This document shows, piece by piece, positions 1-12,051 of a stretch of DNA of 64,000 nt. The position numbers and the translations under genes are program-made. The notes under the pieces were generated by a model. It was not told the DNA's origin. It did not search any database and worked only from the letters and a program-made list of their open reading frames with translations. Numbering within the stretch: position 1 is the stretch's first letter; every line of letters begins with the position of its first letter. Origin of the DNA: Zelopaecilomyces penicillatus (Eukaryota; Ascomycota; Sordariomycetes; Hypocreales; Pseudodiploosporaceae); assembly GCA_005765155.1 (NCBI GenBank), contig VCCP01000008.1:1922001-1986000 (forward strand). Reading direction: 5' to 3'.

Positions 1-2029
1 GAGACAGACGCCCTTTACAGTTGCCAAACTGTAAATGGTACTCCTGAGATCAAGGCATATTGCACAGATTATTATAATAGGGCTGTATTTGGGAAGGATA
101 GATGTGCGTTAGGATAGAACTATTTCAAGTAGTCTTTATAGAACCGCCCTTCCAAGGATACCTCAACAGGTTCAAGAAGGCCATAATAAAAAAGTGGAGA
201 TTTCTAGTTACAACTTCTTGCGTTATTTCTGATCAAGTTGGCTACGGGATCCAGAAACGAGGGATGACGTCGCCAAGATAGCGATCGAGCTCAGTGCTGT
301 CGCGCCGTTTCATCTTCAGTAGCTGTTAACGGGACTGAACCTCCCCTTGAACAAACCCCTGCAATTGGCTGGCCAGCCAAGCTGCTATAGAGAACATATT
401 ACTGAAAGTGGTGCCAGGCAGCTACGGAAAGTGTATTCGAATATATGACTGATGGGTTGATATCAGACGTTTGCCAAATAAACGATGCTATGTGGATAAC
501 ATACGTCGGAGCCATGTAGCCAAACTCTAACGCTCTAACATCTACCGGAAACCCGGCATGCACAATGACAAAATCAAGATAACATAAATATATCGCACTA
601 TACAGAATATACAATCAAACCTACACAAGTAACTTTAACTTGATATGTTTACACCAAGCCTACCAATACCAAATTTTACCAAAAGAAAGTCACATACTGC
701 AGGGTAGGTGCAAAGCCACAATCGGCGTTCAGCGACCACAGCCACAACAGCAAGCCAGCTTTTTCTTCCCCGGCCTCTTGGCAAGCACAAAGCCCATCAT
801 ATATTCCAGGTATGCCTATTGCGGATATGGCTAATGATGATAAACAAATACAGAGGTAGCTAGCCCTTTGTAGAACCTGCTAATTCGGCACTCGGATGTG
901 TTTGTAAATATCCCCGCTAGGTATCGCGTCACTCACACACACACACACACACACACACAAAATATTGGCAACCCGTTTCAAAGCCCACTTTCGGGAGGGG
1001 ATCGCCCGGCCGGTTAGATGCTACAGTTTAAATGAACAATTGGTCTTTTCAATCCCTGAGTGGATTCAAGGGATGTGAGACTGTGTAGGTTCTTCATACA
1101 CCAAGTGTTATGGGCTTTTCTCATTATTAGCCCGAGCGTAGGGATTGAACACACACACACACAAAACTGACACTCCTCTAGGAATGTTTCGCCGTTCTTT
1201 GTTGTTTCCTGCAGGAAAAAATTCCTCACAAGCGCCCTTGGAAGGGACGCCCGTCATGCAACTGACATCTGCAATTTCCATGCACCAACCCCGCGCTAAT
1301 CAAGGATGGGTGTGGTTCAGCCAGGCCGGGTTCCTGACCTGACGTTGCTCAGGGTCTTCCAGATAGACAGCAGCGAAGTCCTTCTTCTTATTAATTGGAT
1401 TCGCTCATTCGCTGCAGGGTGCCATGACCGCTGATCAATCGCGGGGCATTTCTAAAGTCTCCATTGACCCCTTGGACTCACAAGTCCATGCCATGGACAA
1501 AAAACAAACAGGCACCGATTTGTAGCATTCCCTGTCGCGTGCTCCTTAGTTGCCGGCCTCTGCAAAAATCTTGGCACAGAGTTTGCAGCCGTGTGAGCGG
1601 TGTCGCCGGTTTCAGAAGGGATGGCGAATCTTTGCTGCTGTCAGACTGTGTGATGGCGACATCTCGGCCGTCGAGTGGCTCATCCCGCACTAGGGCGGTA
1701 AACATGCTTTACGAGTGGCTTGCTGCCGGCCCATACTTGGCTGCTGCTTGGCCCTTACCCACATGAATATGTTCAGTCATGTCAGTTCCCCAGAGTATTT
1801 CGTGATCGCCCCAGATTATTTCGCAAACCAGTGTACCCCATCCGTCGTTTGGCGCGGCAGTGATCTTCGTAGGGGGCGGTGTGTGCATCTGTGCGTGACT
1901 GACTTTATAAAGGCCCATCATGGACTTCCACTTCGTTGTCCCATCTCTTCTGTTTGCCATAAATCACCAGTTTCTCGCATTCCCTCGCCCAATACTCTCA
2001 TCTCCTTCTGGACAAGTGTAAAAGACAAA
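1..2029. other. Left-edge intergenic region
   Basis: I see no convincing gene here. Open frames are short and lack family resemblance. A (CA)n microsatellite lies at about 931-959 and a shorter one at 1150-1163. A TATA-like TATAAA at 1906-1911, about 120 bp before the next ATG, probably belongs to the promoter of the gene starting at 2030. The far left may be the 3' flank of a gene outside the window. Confidence 0.5.
931..959. repeat. (CA)n microsatellite
   Basis: About 14 CA units are visible as an uninterrupted dinucleotide run after a short ACTC lead-in. It lies in non-coding sequence and is expected to vary in length between strains. A second, shorter CA run occurs about 200 bp downstream. 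Confidence 0.95.
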
Positions 2030-2725
2030 ATGGCTCCCGCAGCAGTGGAAACCTTGCTTCCAGTGGATGTGCTGTCCTTCAGCAAAGATCTATCAGCAAT
2101 CGGCGTGCTCGAGTTTGACCCCTTAAGGGAGCAATTCATCGTCCAGTCCCCTTACATTGAACAGCAACACTTGCTTGATCTCGAGACACTTGACAATGAG
2201 AACGCCATCCTGGCAAAGGCTTTGCGCAATCTGAGGGCGATCCGAGAAGACTATGCAATCATCCCATATACGGAAGCTTTCAACTGGCACAAGGTCCTTG
2301 ACGAAGTGAAGCGCCTCGCAGCTGAGTCGGGTCGGAAGTTCAAGGAAGCCACGTTTTACATTGTGGCTTTCCGGTCACAGATCAAGCCTGAGACGGACTA
2401 TGATCATCTTGGAGAGATGGACAAGCTTGCCCACGCGGAAGCCATTGCAAGCGGTGGATTTCTCAGGTAAGAAGCTCCCCTCTTTGTGGAATGTAGTCGC
2501 CATATTGACCTAAATAGATACTGGTTTGGTGAACCTGACTCAGAGTTGAGGAATCTGGCAACGTGCATCTGGCGATCGCGAGAGGATGCGATAGCAGGAG
2601 GACGAGGGCCGTCGCACCGAGCAGCGGCGCAAGCCACGCGTAACATGTACGCCTACTGGAAAATTGACCAGCACCGACTCATCATTCGAGAAAATGTCGA
2701 TAGCTGGGAAATCGTGCCTTGGTGA
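2030..2725 (+). CDS. Conserved fungal protein, UPF0643-like
   Basis: Two exons are inferred: 2030-2466 and 2518-2725, joined across a 51-bp intron (GTAAGA donor, TAG acceptor) that restores the frame as L-R-Y-W-F-G-E. The product is 214 residues. The ATG at 2030 follows an AAGACAAA context and was preferred over a longer upstream-open frame, because that extension is low-complexity leader sequence with a TATA-like box inside it. No signal peptide or membrane segment is visible. The C-terminal half is rich in Trp, Arg and Tyr (CIWRSRED, MYAYWKIDQHRL). The pattern resembles the UPF0643 family of uncharacterised ascomycete proteins; that name is from memory and tentative. Biochemical function is unknown. 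Confidence 0.8.
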
Positions 2726-3470
2726 TAGGTCATATGCAGAGAAAGCTGTCGGTGAACAGAATCTCAAGGGAAGAGAGGGCGAGTCAAGACAAGGGAGATG
2801 ATGAAGTTGATGGGATGATTGTTTGAGTCTCCACTGCGAGACATGCATTGCGAAGGCGCCTTCTGCTTTATGGGGAATGATTTCACAGAATAAACGACTG
2901 AATTTTGAGCAACATGACTTGCAAAATAGAGATATCAAAAATAGAGCATTAAAAAGAAGATAGATCTGATAAAGCAAAGTCTATTCAATTTGAATGGTGC
3001 AGAGTTGGTACCCCCAGTGTCTGGTATTGTGAATTTATGACTGCTGAATGCAATTGAATTGGTCGCGGAATCAGGCTGTGCTTGAAATATGACTTGACAA
3101 ACAATCATAAACATACCGTACATGGTCTAACTAACTCGTAACTGATCGCAACAGCTTGCTGGCCATTTGTGCCACCAATTTGAATCGCTAAAAGTCGACA
3201 TTATAGCTGTACTAGCTGGCCGTCCCGACAATGCAGGTTGGGAGTATAAGTGAGCTGTGGTGGTGGGCGACTCCTCCCCTCGCATTCTGCCACCCTGCAC
3301 CGCCTTCAACCCACAACGCCCACAAATCCCAACGTCGCAAAAAGTTTGATATTCCGCTTCTCGGAGAGACGTGACCTGATCTCACAGCATACCGAAGCCC
3401 TTGCAACCCGGCGCCAAACCTCTACCCGACTCTTGCGAACTGCGCATCGATCCCCTACGCCACAGTCAAT
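2726..3470. other. Intergenic region before eIF3h
   Basis: This is the 3' flank of the UPF0643-like gene followed by the eIF3h promoter. The last 200 bp are C-rich on the + strand, typical of fungal housekeeping 5' leaders. No other gene is seen. Confidence 0.6.
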
Positions 3471-4731
3471 ATGAGCGACGCCTTGAAAGATGCGCCTTTT
3501 CAGGCAGTCCAGGTTGATGCTTTGGTGAGTCCCGAGTTTCGAGAGTCACTTGCTTTGCCCCACCTCCCCTCATCTCAAGCTTGAGGTTTGGTTGTGTGTT
3601 GCGTTGCGCTGACAGTTTGAGTAGGTCATCATGAAGATTGCAAAGCACTGTTCCTCGACCTTTCCCACCACCGCAACTGGCTCGATTGTCGGCATGGACC
3701 AGAAGTCGCTTCTCGAGATCACCAACACCTTCCCTTTCCCGACCGTCGATACCACCGCCAACGACAGCAGCACCAACACCCACCAAAACGATGCCTCGAC
3801 CCAGGCGGCAGCGGCGCCACGCCAAAAGGCCAACGTTACCTACCAAAATGAAATGATCCGGCACTTGAAGGAGGTTAATGTGGATGCGAACAATGTCGGA
3901 TGGTACACCAGTGCTACTATGGGCAACTTTGTCAACATGGGTTTCATCGAGAACCAGTACCACTACCAGAAGGACAACGACAAGACCGTTGCTCTCGTCT
4001 ATGACACAAGCCGAAGCTCCCAGGGCAACCTGTCTTTGAGGGCATTCCGTTTGACCACTGTTTTCATGAATGCCTACAAGGAGGGCAAATTCACAACGGA
4101 AATGTGAGTGTTGACCAACACCTTCAAGTTCACACAATTATGACATGGTACTAACCTCTGTTACAGTTTGCAAAAGTCAAAGCTCACTTTCCGAGACATC
4201 ATTGCTGAACTGCCCATCACTGTTCACAACTCTCACCTTTTGACTTCTTTCCTCCATCAGCTTCCCGCCCCTCCGGCTGATGAGGATATCGATGAACCCA
4301 ACTCACTAAGCGATCTCAACCGCGACCACCACACCAAGGCTCCTCTGTGTCCTTCCATTGACAACCTCGATGTAGCCGTCGACCCATTCCTTGAGAAGAC
4401 GTGCGACCTCCTGCTCGAGAGCATTGAGTCACACTATACCGACCTCAACAACTTCCAATTCTACCAGCGCCAGCTGGGACGAGAGCAGGCCAAGATTACA
4501 CAGTGGCAAACAAAGCGAAAGGCAGAGAACGCTCAGCGTGCCGCATCCAAGCAGACACCGCTTCCCGAGGATGAGTGGCAGCGACTGTTCAAGCTGCCTC
4601 AGGAGCCCAGCCGGTTGGAGGGCATGCTGAACGCGAAGCAGGTTGAGCAGTACAGCAAGCAGGTGGATGGCTTCACTGCCAATATCAGTGCCAAGATGTT
4701 TGCTGTTAGGGAAACCCTGCTGCCCCAGTAA
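3471..4731 (+). CDS. eif3h: Translation initiation factor eIF3 subunit h
   Basis: Three exons are inferred: 3471-3524, 3625-4103 and 4167-4731, giving 365 residues, close to the 350-residue human protein. The first exon encodes only 18 residues. The second intron has a textbook TACTAAC branch point. The protein opens with an MPN- domain (V-I-M-K-I-A-K-H-C, then LLEITNTFPFP) lacking the JAMM metal ligands, as expected for a structural MPN subunit. Other family blocks are NNVGWYTSATMG, SQGNLSLRAFRLT and, near the C-terminus, LPEDEWQRLFKLP followed by a region on tubulin-like helices. It acts in the cytosol as part of the eIF3 complex in 43S pre-initiation assembly. In eukaryotes that have it, subunit h helps with reinitiation and uORF-containing mRNAs; it is absent from budding yeast but usual in filamentous fungi. 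Confidence 0.96.
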
Positions 4732-5856
4732 AGTTGAAGGAAATCCTTGTTTTGGGGGGAGGCGGGCACTCGGGCGCTGACTATTGCGTTTATGTTCCGG
4801 GGGAAAAATTGAGGCAAAATCGCGGCAGGCTTGCATTGGCGGCGTTCCGGTTTAGATGAATTTAATGAATGAGTGATCTAGATGTACAGCAAAGATGAAG
4901 AAAGACTAATGACGCATGCTTGAAGGCCGCCGGGCGTGCTACCAGCAAAACTCCTTTGTCTTTTTCTTTTAAATCTATAAAGCTATTCCCACCACTAATA
5001 ATTGTGCACAAATGTCTGCCTTTGATCTGAGTGTTGATTTAAAAAAATAAAAAACACTCGCAGATCTGTCGGTAATGAAATTTGGCAGCTATCTACACAT
5101 ATTTTGGTTCTTACGTGAGAAAACTCTCGTCACCGGGTACGTCAAGCTTCGATCAATAAGGCATGGCCTCAACCACTACAAATCGATGAGCTCCACAATT
5201 GCCCACGTTATATAATTGCACTACTAGCAAAATACTAGCAGGTTGCTCGGTAAGATAGGTAGCTGATGTATGTGCAGACCAGGTCCTGGGGTGCAGAATT
5301 ACAAGGTACCTACCTGCTTTCCTTCGGACTGCCGTACTAACTCCTTGCTGGCATTTTGGTGTTCGTCCGCGAAAAGCCGAAGTCAGTCAAGGGGAGATGG
5401 GATGAGACGAGAGAAGAGAAAAATACTAGGCAATTAGGGTTGGCATCGGCGGGTTTAGGCTCGGCATTGGCCATTGGGGGACACCACTTTCATTCCATGG
5501 CAAACGGAGGGTTTCTTCCCAATTCTGGAACAGCTGGATTGGCAGCTGGCGCTTTACTGGACGCTGACGGCACCTCAGTCTGTCAGTCTTGTCAGTCTGG
5601 TTTCCTGCCCAACAGAACAGGATCCAAAACTAGCCCCGCTTCCTCAGAAAATTTGCCCCTCCATCCACACCGCCCACCTTTTCTGGTGTTTTTTTGATGC
5701 TCCAGCCAGCTGCCCTCCCCGCCCCCTCGTCCACCCCTCCCCGCCGTATTTCTACTTCTCGATCCCTTCTCTCCTTTTCCATTCACCCTCTCTTCTCCTC
5801 TATCAATTCCTCCCATCTCCATCTCCTCAAGCTTTATCCCCCCCAAACCACCCACA
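4732..5856. other. Intergenic region and promoter of the SAH hydrolase gene
   Basis: The left half is the eIF3h 3' flank. From about 5640 to 5850 the + strand is dominated by C and T, the pyrimidine-rich leader typical of highly expressed fungal genes, ending CCCACAATG at the start codon. Open frames in this stretch are low-complexity Pro/Ser translations of the pyrimidine tract and are not supported as genes. Confidence 0.7.
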
Positions 5857-7334
5857 ATGTCTGCTCCCGCCCACACCTTCAAGGTCGCCGACCTGTCCCT
5901 CGCTGCCTTTGGCCGCAAGGAGATCGAGCTTGCCGAGAATGAGATGCCCGGTTTGATGGCCATCCGCGAGAAGTATGCTGGCGACCAGCCTCTCGCCGGT
6001 GCCCGCATTGCTGGTTGCCTGCACATGACCATCCAGACCGCCGTTCTGATCGAGACCTTGACTGCTCTCGGTGCTGAGGTTACCTGGACCAGCTGCAACA
6101 TCTTCAGCACCCAGGACCATGCCGCTGCTGCCATTGCCGCTGCCGGTGTCCCTGTCTTTGCCTGGAAGGGCGAGACTGAGGAGGAGTACAACTGGTGCCT
6201 GGAGCAGCAGCTTGTTGCCTTCAAGGACGGCAAGAAGCTCAACCTGATCCTCGACGACGGTGGTGACCTGACCTCTCTGGTCCACACCAAGTACCCTGAG
6301 CAGCTCAAGGACTGCTATGGTGTCTCTGAGGAGACCACCACTGGTGTCCACCACCTGTACAAGATGCTCAAGGAGGGCAAGCTCCTTGTCCCCTCCATCA
6401 ATGTCAACGACAGCGTCACCAAGTCCAAGTTCGACAACCTCTACGGCTGCCGTGAGTCTTTGATTGACGGTATCAAGCGTGCTACCGATGTCATGATTGC
6501 TGGCAAGGTTGCTGTTGTTGCTGGTTTCGGTGATGTCGGCAAGGGTTGTGCCATGGCTCTTCACGGCATGGGTGCCCGAGTCCTTGTCACTGAGATTGAC
6601 CCCATCAACGCCCTCCAGGCCGCCATGGCCGGATACCAGGTTACCACCATGGAGAAGGCTGCCCCTATCGGCCAGATCTTCGTCACCACCACTGGCTGCC
6701 GTGACATTCTCACTGGCACCCACTTCGAGGCCATGCCCAACGATGCCATTGTTTGCAGTATGTTGCCTTGAACCCCCCTTTTCCCTTTACTACCCGTTTC
6801 TAACTCTTTTCTTAGACATTGGCCACTTTGATATCGAGATTGACGTTGCCTGGCTCAAGGCCAACGCCAAGTCTGTCCAGAACATCAAGCCCCAGGTCGA
6901 CCGATTCGTCATGGCTTCCGGCCGTCACATCATCCTCTTGGCTGAGGGCCGTCTGGTCAACCTTGGCTGTGCCACTGGCCACTCTTCCTTCGTCATGTCC
7001 TGCTCTTTCACCAACCAGGTCCTTGCCCAGATCATGTTGTACAAGAGCACTGATGAGGCTTTCACCTCAAAGTACATTGAGTTCGGCAAGTCTGGCAAGC
7101 TCGATGTTGGCGTCTATGTTCTGCCCAAGATCCTTGACGAGGAGGTCGCCAAGCTGCACCTCAAGCACTGCCAGGTTGAGTTGACCACTCTTACCGATGT
7201 TCAGGCCGAGTACCTCAGCATCCCTGCCGAGGGTCCCTTCAAGGCCGAGATGTAAGCATTTTCTCCATCCCAATCCCTTCCCCAACCAAGTACCATATTC
7301 ATGAGGCTAATAATATTCCAGCTACCGCTACTAA
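5857..7334 (+). CDS. SAH1: S-adenosylhomocysteine hydrolase (adenosylhomocysteinase)
   Basis: Three exons are inferred: 5857-6757, 6816-7251 and a 13-base terminal exon at 7322-7334, giving 449 residues, the usual length. The terminal exon supplies the conserved C-terminal I-Y-R-Y. The enzyme cleaves S-adenosylhomocysteine to adenosine and homocysteine in the cytosol, relieving product inhibition of methyltransferases in the methyl cycle. Visible family blocks are AGCLHMTIQTAVLIETL near the N-terminus, the substrate loop SVTKSKFDNLYGCRESL, the NAD-binding GFGDVGKG, and GRHIILLAEGRLVNLGCATG. Codon use is strongly C-ending, as in highly expressed fungal genes. Identification is firm; the size of the last exon means gene finders could miss the true C-terminus. 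Confidence 0.98.
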
Positions 7335-8213
7335 GCGTCTGTACTCGTGCGTGACGGAGTCCTTCAACCGGATTCTATCGTACAACGACGTCGCCCACTG
7401 CTCATCCTATAAGCAAGGCGACGCACAAATTTTTGTAGTTTCAACAAGCATGATCATGCGTGGGATATGAGCTTTTGGAAAGCTCGAAAAGCATTTACGG
7501 TTTTTGATTTTTAATCTATGCTCTTGACATTTTTTGCGGACAAGGGCTTCTCAACACAGGTTTCTCGCTGGGAGGATGGTGGCGGCAAAAAAGATGTGCT
7601 TTTTCAACAAAATGGCGTTGGTCTTTTTGCTCATGATGATTCCCCCCTTTACGGAGACACGACACGGATGGATGGTTATAACGAGACTGTCAGCCTCACA
7701 TTGATGAAGCAGACGCATGAAATGGAAAAGGCCCGTCAACCGCGGTCATGGATAGATAGGACTAGATTACGTCTAATAGGACAAGCAACTTGATGCTTGA
7801 GAGATGAAGATGCCAGTGATGATTTGTTTGCCTGTAGTGAATGTCGCTGTTGATTACTTGATTGTAGGGGATGCATGAAGCTTGGATTCTGAATAATCTA
7901 GGCATATGCCAGTTCTGCCAGTACTACCTATGTTGGTAGCCATGACATCCACTATACTCATCTATCTTCCAAGCCACCCATTACCTCTCTTGAATGAGGA
8001 AAGGTTCATCATTTATGATTTGCTCAACTCCTAGACAATTGACATGTCCCAGACTCCTATGTTTCAAATGTGAAAGTAGCTTCCATCACAGCCAGTTTTT
8101 TTTTTCTTAGAAACTACAATCACCAACGGCCCTCACCCATTTAGAAAGAGAAACAAAAATATCATTTTCTTTGTCGGTAAAAAGCACGCTAGCAATTACA
8201 GCTTCGCCAACAG
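7335..8213. other. Intergenic region between convergent genes
   Basis: These are the 3' flanks of the SAH hydrolase and hydroxyacid dehydrogenase genes, which converge. A 91-codon open frame at 7518-7793 (+) has no recognisable motif and probably lies in 3' untranslated sequence. Nothing else is seen. Confidence 0.6.
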
Positions 8214-9488
8214 TCACGCCATGGACTTTTGCTCCGGAACGATACTCTTCAGGACGGCGTCGGTGACAGCCATGCGGACGTTGTCAATGGTCCACTCCTC
8301 CATCTTAGTCTGCGTCTCCTTGGTCCAGGTTCCCAAGTGGGGTACGAGCAGGACATTGGGGTTGGAAAGGAGGCCGGGGTGGATCTTGGGCTCTTCTTCG
8401 TAGACGTCGAGACCGACGCTGGAGACTTGGCCGGATTCGAGGGCGGAGACGAGGGCGGCTTCGTCCATGACGGCGCCTCGGGCGGTGTTGACGATGACGA
8501 TGCCGGGTTTCATGATGGAGAATTGGGCGGTGGAGATTGTGTGTCGAGTGGAGGGCTGTGAATGATGGTGTTAGTTCAAAGTATTTGGTTATTGATGTTC
8601 AATGTTGCTTAATATGTCTTTTGGGCATAGGCAGGAGGATGAAGATGCTTGGGGGCAGGAGATGGATTGGACTCACATTCAGGGGCAGATTCAAGCTCAA
8701 GACATCGCTCTCCTTCAGCAGCGTCTCGAAATCAACATACTCGGCACCCTCTTCAAGCTCAGGGCTCAACCGAGAACGGTTATGATAGCGGATGCGCATA
8801 CCAAAGGCGCGAGCCTTGGCAGCGACATTGCGGCCAATACCACCCATGCCCAAGATTCCAAGGATCTTGCCCTGGGGGTCGTGACCCAAAGCAGGCAGCG
8901 TCTTGCCGCGCCAGTTGCCAGCACGCAAGGCAGACATCGCAATGGGTAGGTTGCGCAGGGCACCGATGAGTAGCCAGATGGTGATGTCGGCGGTAGCATC
9001 GTCGACGGCGGTGGGGGTGTTGGAGACACGGACGGAGTGGGCGGTGCAGGCTTTGATGTCGATTTGGTCATATCCAGCGCCTTTTCATGCAGTCAGTTGA
9101 ATTGGTCTGGTAAAATAGAATCAATCGCTTCAGGTTATGGGTGTTAGTTACCGTTGTGGCAGAGAAACTTGAAACTCTTGGGGAAATAGTCCAGCAGCTC
9201 GCTGTCAATGTTGCCAGTGATTTTGACCGAATCAAAGGTCCGGTAGGCGACGCTGACGCCGTCAAAGGCGCCGGCCTTGCACTCTGCGATGAAATCGGCT
9301 CGGTTGGTAGACTTGGGCTCGATGACATTGGCAATATCGGAGATGGTAGACCAAGCCTTATCAGCGCTGTTTCAAGGTATGTATGTTAGCATTACTGTAG
9401 GGGAAGTAGAAGAAGGAAGCAGGATAGACGGGACTGACTGGTCAATCTTGCCCAGCAGGAGGACCTTGGGTCGTTCGGTACCCGTCAT
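8214..9488 (-). CDS. D-2-hydroxyacid dehydrogenase, mandelate/glyoxylate reductase-like
   Basis: Four exons are inferred, in coding order 9488-9439, 9366-9152, 9080-8677 and 8555-8214, giving 336 residues, the normal family length. It should reduce a 2-keto acid to the D-2-hydroxy acid with NAD(P)H in the cytosol. The Rossmann motif is GILGMGGIGRNVA. The catalytic triad is visible as Arg in NTARGAV, Glu in DVYEEEP and His in VPHLGT. The blocks HNGAGYDQID and VSNTPTAVDDATAD are typical of the fungal mandelate-dehydrogenase-like and glyoxylate reductase group. There is no peroxisomal SKL-type tail (it ends KSMA). The first donor, GTCAGT, is weaker than the others, so the N-terminal exon is slightly less certain. 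The in vivo substrate cannot be told from sequence. Confidence 0.93.
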
Positions 9489-11195
9489 GGTGATGGTTTG
9501 GTAGAATTGTATGAGAAGTTTTGGGAGTGCAATAACACTGGTTCGACGATTGAGAAAGCTAGGCGGAGGAAGCAAGCTCAATAGATTAATTGTAAGCGCG
9601 ATTAGAGGAAGCAGTCAAGCAACAGAGAAGATTGATTAGCTGCGTGATGGTATTATAGGCGGGCAAATGTTTTCTGGGTTCAAAGAAGCCAACTCGTGTC
9701 AAAGAAAAGAAGAAGAAGAAAAGATGAAAGAGGTGAGAAAGGAAAGGGACGTAGCTCATAGATACGTAAGAGATGAAAACGGGGTCTTGTTCCGTCACCA
9801 CCTTGCCAGCCGCCAGTGCTGCCAGCTGTTGGCGATTTCCGGCGGGGTATTTTCTTTTTGGTCTGGGTTTGGCGGGGTTTCTTTTAAGAAAATTGGTGTA
9901 AATGGAGGGGCGGCCGCTGTGGGACGGGGTGGTGGGTGCGGACAAGGTGCGGCCGGAACGGGCAGTCTTCGGCGGATGGGCGCTGAATTGGTGGGGGGTT
10001 TGGGGTCTTTGGGGAAGCTGGTAGGGGGCTGTAGGGAGGCGGTACCGGCGGTGATTGTGTTGGGTTGGTTGGGGGTGACGTTGGCCCGAACTGAAAGCAA
10101 ATACGCTATGGAATGGGAGTAGGAGTGGTGGGTGCTTTGTTTGATCGGTGCAAGTAGGTATGTCTTTGTGTATGCGAGCTCAAATGGTGAGAATGGTTGT
10201 GCGTCTTTGGGTGCTTCTTTGCCAGTGCTTTCATGTCATGATTCAAGTGGCGGGGGACATGATGCCCAGTAGCACAGACTCTATAAAAATGTCAGGACTA
10301 ACAGCAACCATAACACAGTAAAAGGCAAGAATTCCTAACATTGGTTAAAGGTTCAATTGAAAATCTCACCATTATCCCGTATTTCCTATGCACAGGACGA
10401 ATTATAAATCCAACCAAGCGACTAGACGGCTGTGTTTCATTAGTAACGTCACGGATTGACTGTCCAGACTGGTGGGATTAATTCTGCCGACCGCTGCCCC
10501 CCACCAAATAAATGGCCAATAGCGCAACCAAGCAACGTTCCTGCTTTTTAGTCCCGCATCGGCCATGTTAGTTGCGACAGTTGGGCTCATAGTTGATGCT
10601 CCTTCGTGTAACTGTATATAAGGTGAAGCCCGTACAAAGAACGTTAGATGGTACTTAGCACGCTCATCGTGGTGTGATGTTTACTCCGCGGTTGCAGTGC
10701 AGGGGCTAGTTCACCAGCTGCATGACATCATCCTGATCCTACTCTCGTAGATTACACATGCAAAAGACATTCTATTTACCTCTGGATTTTCAGGAACATG
10801 TTATATAGACTAAGCAATTGCAAATAGTTAAGTACTAAGCCTGTGGCATCAAGCAGACAAGCCAGGCACGAAGTATCGTCTACCGTTGTTGCCATTCTGT
10901 CACTACCAAACAAGAACCCACGGCATTGACCTCTATTCAACCGAGACTTGACATTGCGAGAGGCTACAAGTCTCTAACATACAAAGTTGACATATCTACA
11001 ATACTTCTGTCGAGGCAAAACAATGGATTGCTAATATCATGTGACATATCTTTCATCATGGCTCAAAGTCCCAAAGCCCACAACACGTCTTCCTATCTCC
11101 GCTAGCCGTACACAATCAGACGGAAATGTATCACCCTCACTCATAGCATTCCAGCGTCTCTCAAAGCCAAAAGCCTTTTGAACAAACCTTTACCT
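9489..11195. other. Long intergenic region, no supported gene
   Basis: This is about 1.7 kb between the dehydrogenase start and the 3' end of the FMP32-like gene. A GC-rich, Pro-rich open frame (- strand, 9795-10100) and its opposite-strand counterpart look like compositional artefacts. No conserved motif, RNA gene or repeat was recognised. Confidence 0.45.
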
Positions 11196-12051
11196 TTACA
11201 TGAGCAGTCGCCAAGCACCCAGCAACAACGCCGCAAAACCAGTACACACTCCCATCAGCCACTGCAGCGTCTGGAACTTGACCTGCTCCAGCTTCTCCCG
11301 CAGCAACGCCACCTCCTGCTCAATCTTCGTCTCCGCTTCTTTGATCTTAAGCTCCTGCCCGACAGCCTCCTCGCGGATACGGCCCTTTTCCAGGTTCAGA
11401 TCAAGCCGCACGCTAGCTTGGGTGCGTCCAATTTCGTCACGCAACCGGCTGCTGAGCTTGGCAATGTCGTTAGCTAGTCGCTCGTGGGCGTTGCGCGTCG
11501 TGTTGGACTCGGTGCTATCGGCGGAGAGCAGCTCGGAGCGGAGTTTGGCAAAGTCGACTTTTTGGGTGTAGGTGGCTTTGGCGGCGGTCTCGCGGAGGAC
11601 CATGGTGCGAGTGAGGTTTTGGATGCTGTTTTGGTTCAAGAAGGCTTAGTGGATGGAAAGTGATGAACACAGTTGGGTAGGGCTTTTACCTCTCTTCAAT
11701 AACGTCATTGAGCACCTTCATCATGGCTGCAGCCTGCTCCTCGGTGAAACCTTCGCTTTGGAGGCGCTTGACAAACTTGAGCGTGTCAAAGTGATGATCG
11801 CGTTGTCGTAGAGCAGTGGCGTGGAATGCGCGCGACAAAATGGGACTGGTGCCAGGAACGCTGCTACGGCATCTAGACAATGGCTCGGCATGGAATGGTC
11901 GCATGGGCCCATGCCTCGATGTGTAGCTCCGCGATCCCAGAGCGACAGCAGGTCGGATTGCTCCAGAGGCTGCGAGCGGAGAGATCCAACTCAGACGAGG
12001 CAGTAGAAAGCGCGGCAACATGTCTGCAACTGCAGCGCCGGGGGTGGCCAT
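11196..12051 (-). CDS. Mitochondrial coiled-coil protein, FMP32/MCUR1/CCDC90 family
   Basis: Two exons are inferred, in coding order 12051-11690 and 11625-11196, giving 263 residues. The N-terminus is Arg/Ser/Ala-rich with almost no acidic residues, as in a mitochondrial targeting peptide. The family signature HHFDTLKFVKRLQSEGFTEE follows at about residue 90. Then come a long heptad-rich coiled coil (LRSELL... IKEAETKIEQEVALLREKLEQ) and one C-terminal membrane segment (WLMGVCTGFAALLLGAWRLL). This order matches DUF1640-type inner-membrane proteins. Members are linked to cytochrome oxidase assembly, proline metabolism and, in animals, the calcium uniporter; which applies here is unknown. Confidence in family membership is high, in exact role low. 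Confidence 0.92.

Noticed and set aside
1715..2029. In-frame upstream extension of the UPF0643-like gene
   Set aside because: The extension contains a TATA-like box and low-complexity leader sequence; the ATG at 2030 has better context.
5356..5956. Pro/Ser-rich open frames upstream of and overlapping the SAH hydrolase start
   Set aside because: They translate a pyrimidine-rich promoter and overlap the real gene in the wrong frame.
7518..7793. 91-codon open frame
   Set aside because: No family resemblance; it lies in the 3' flank between convergent genes.
9795..10100. Pro-rich open frame on the - strand in GC-rich DNA
   Set aside because: Compositional artefact; the opposite strand is also open and neither has motifs.
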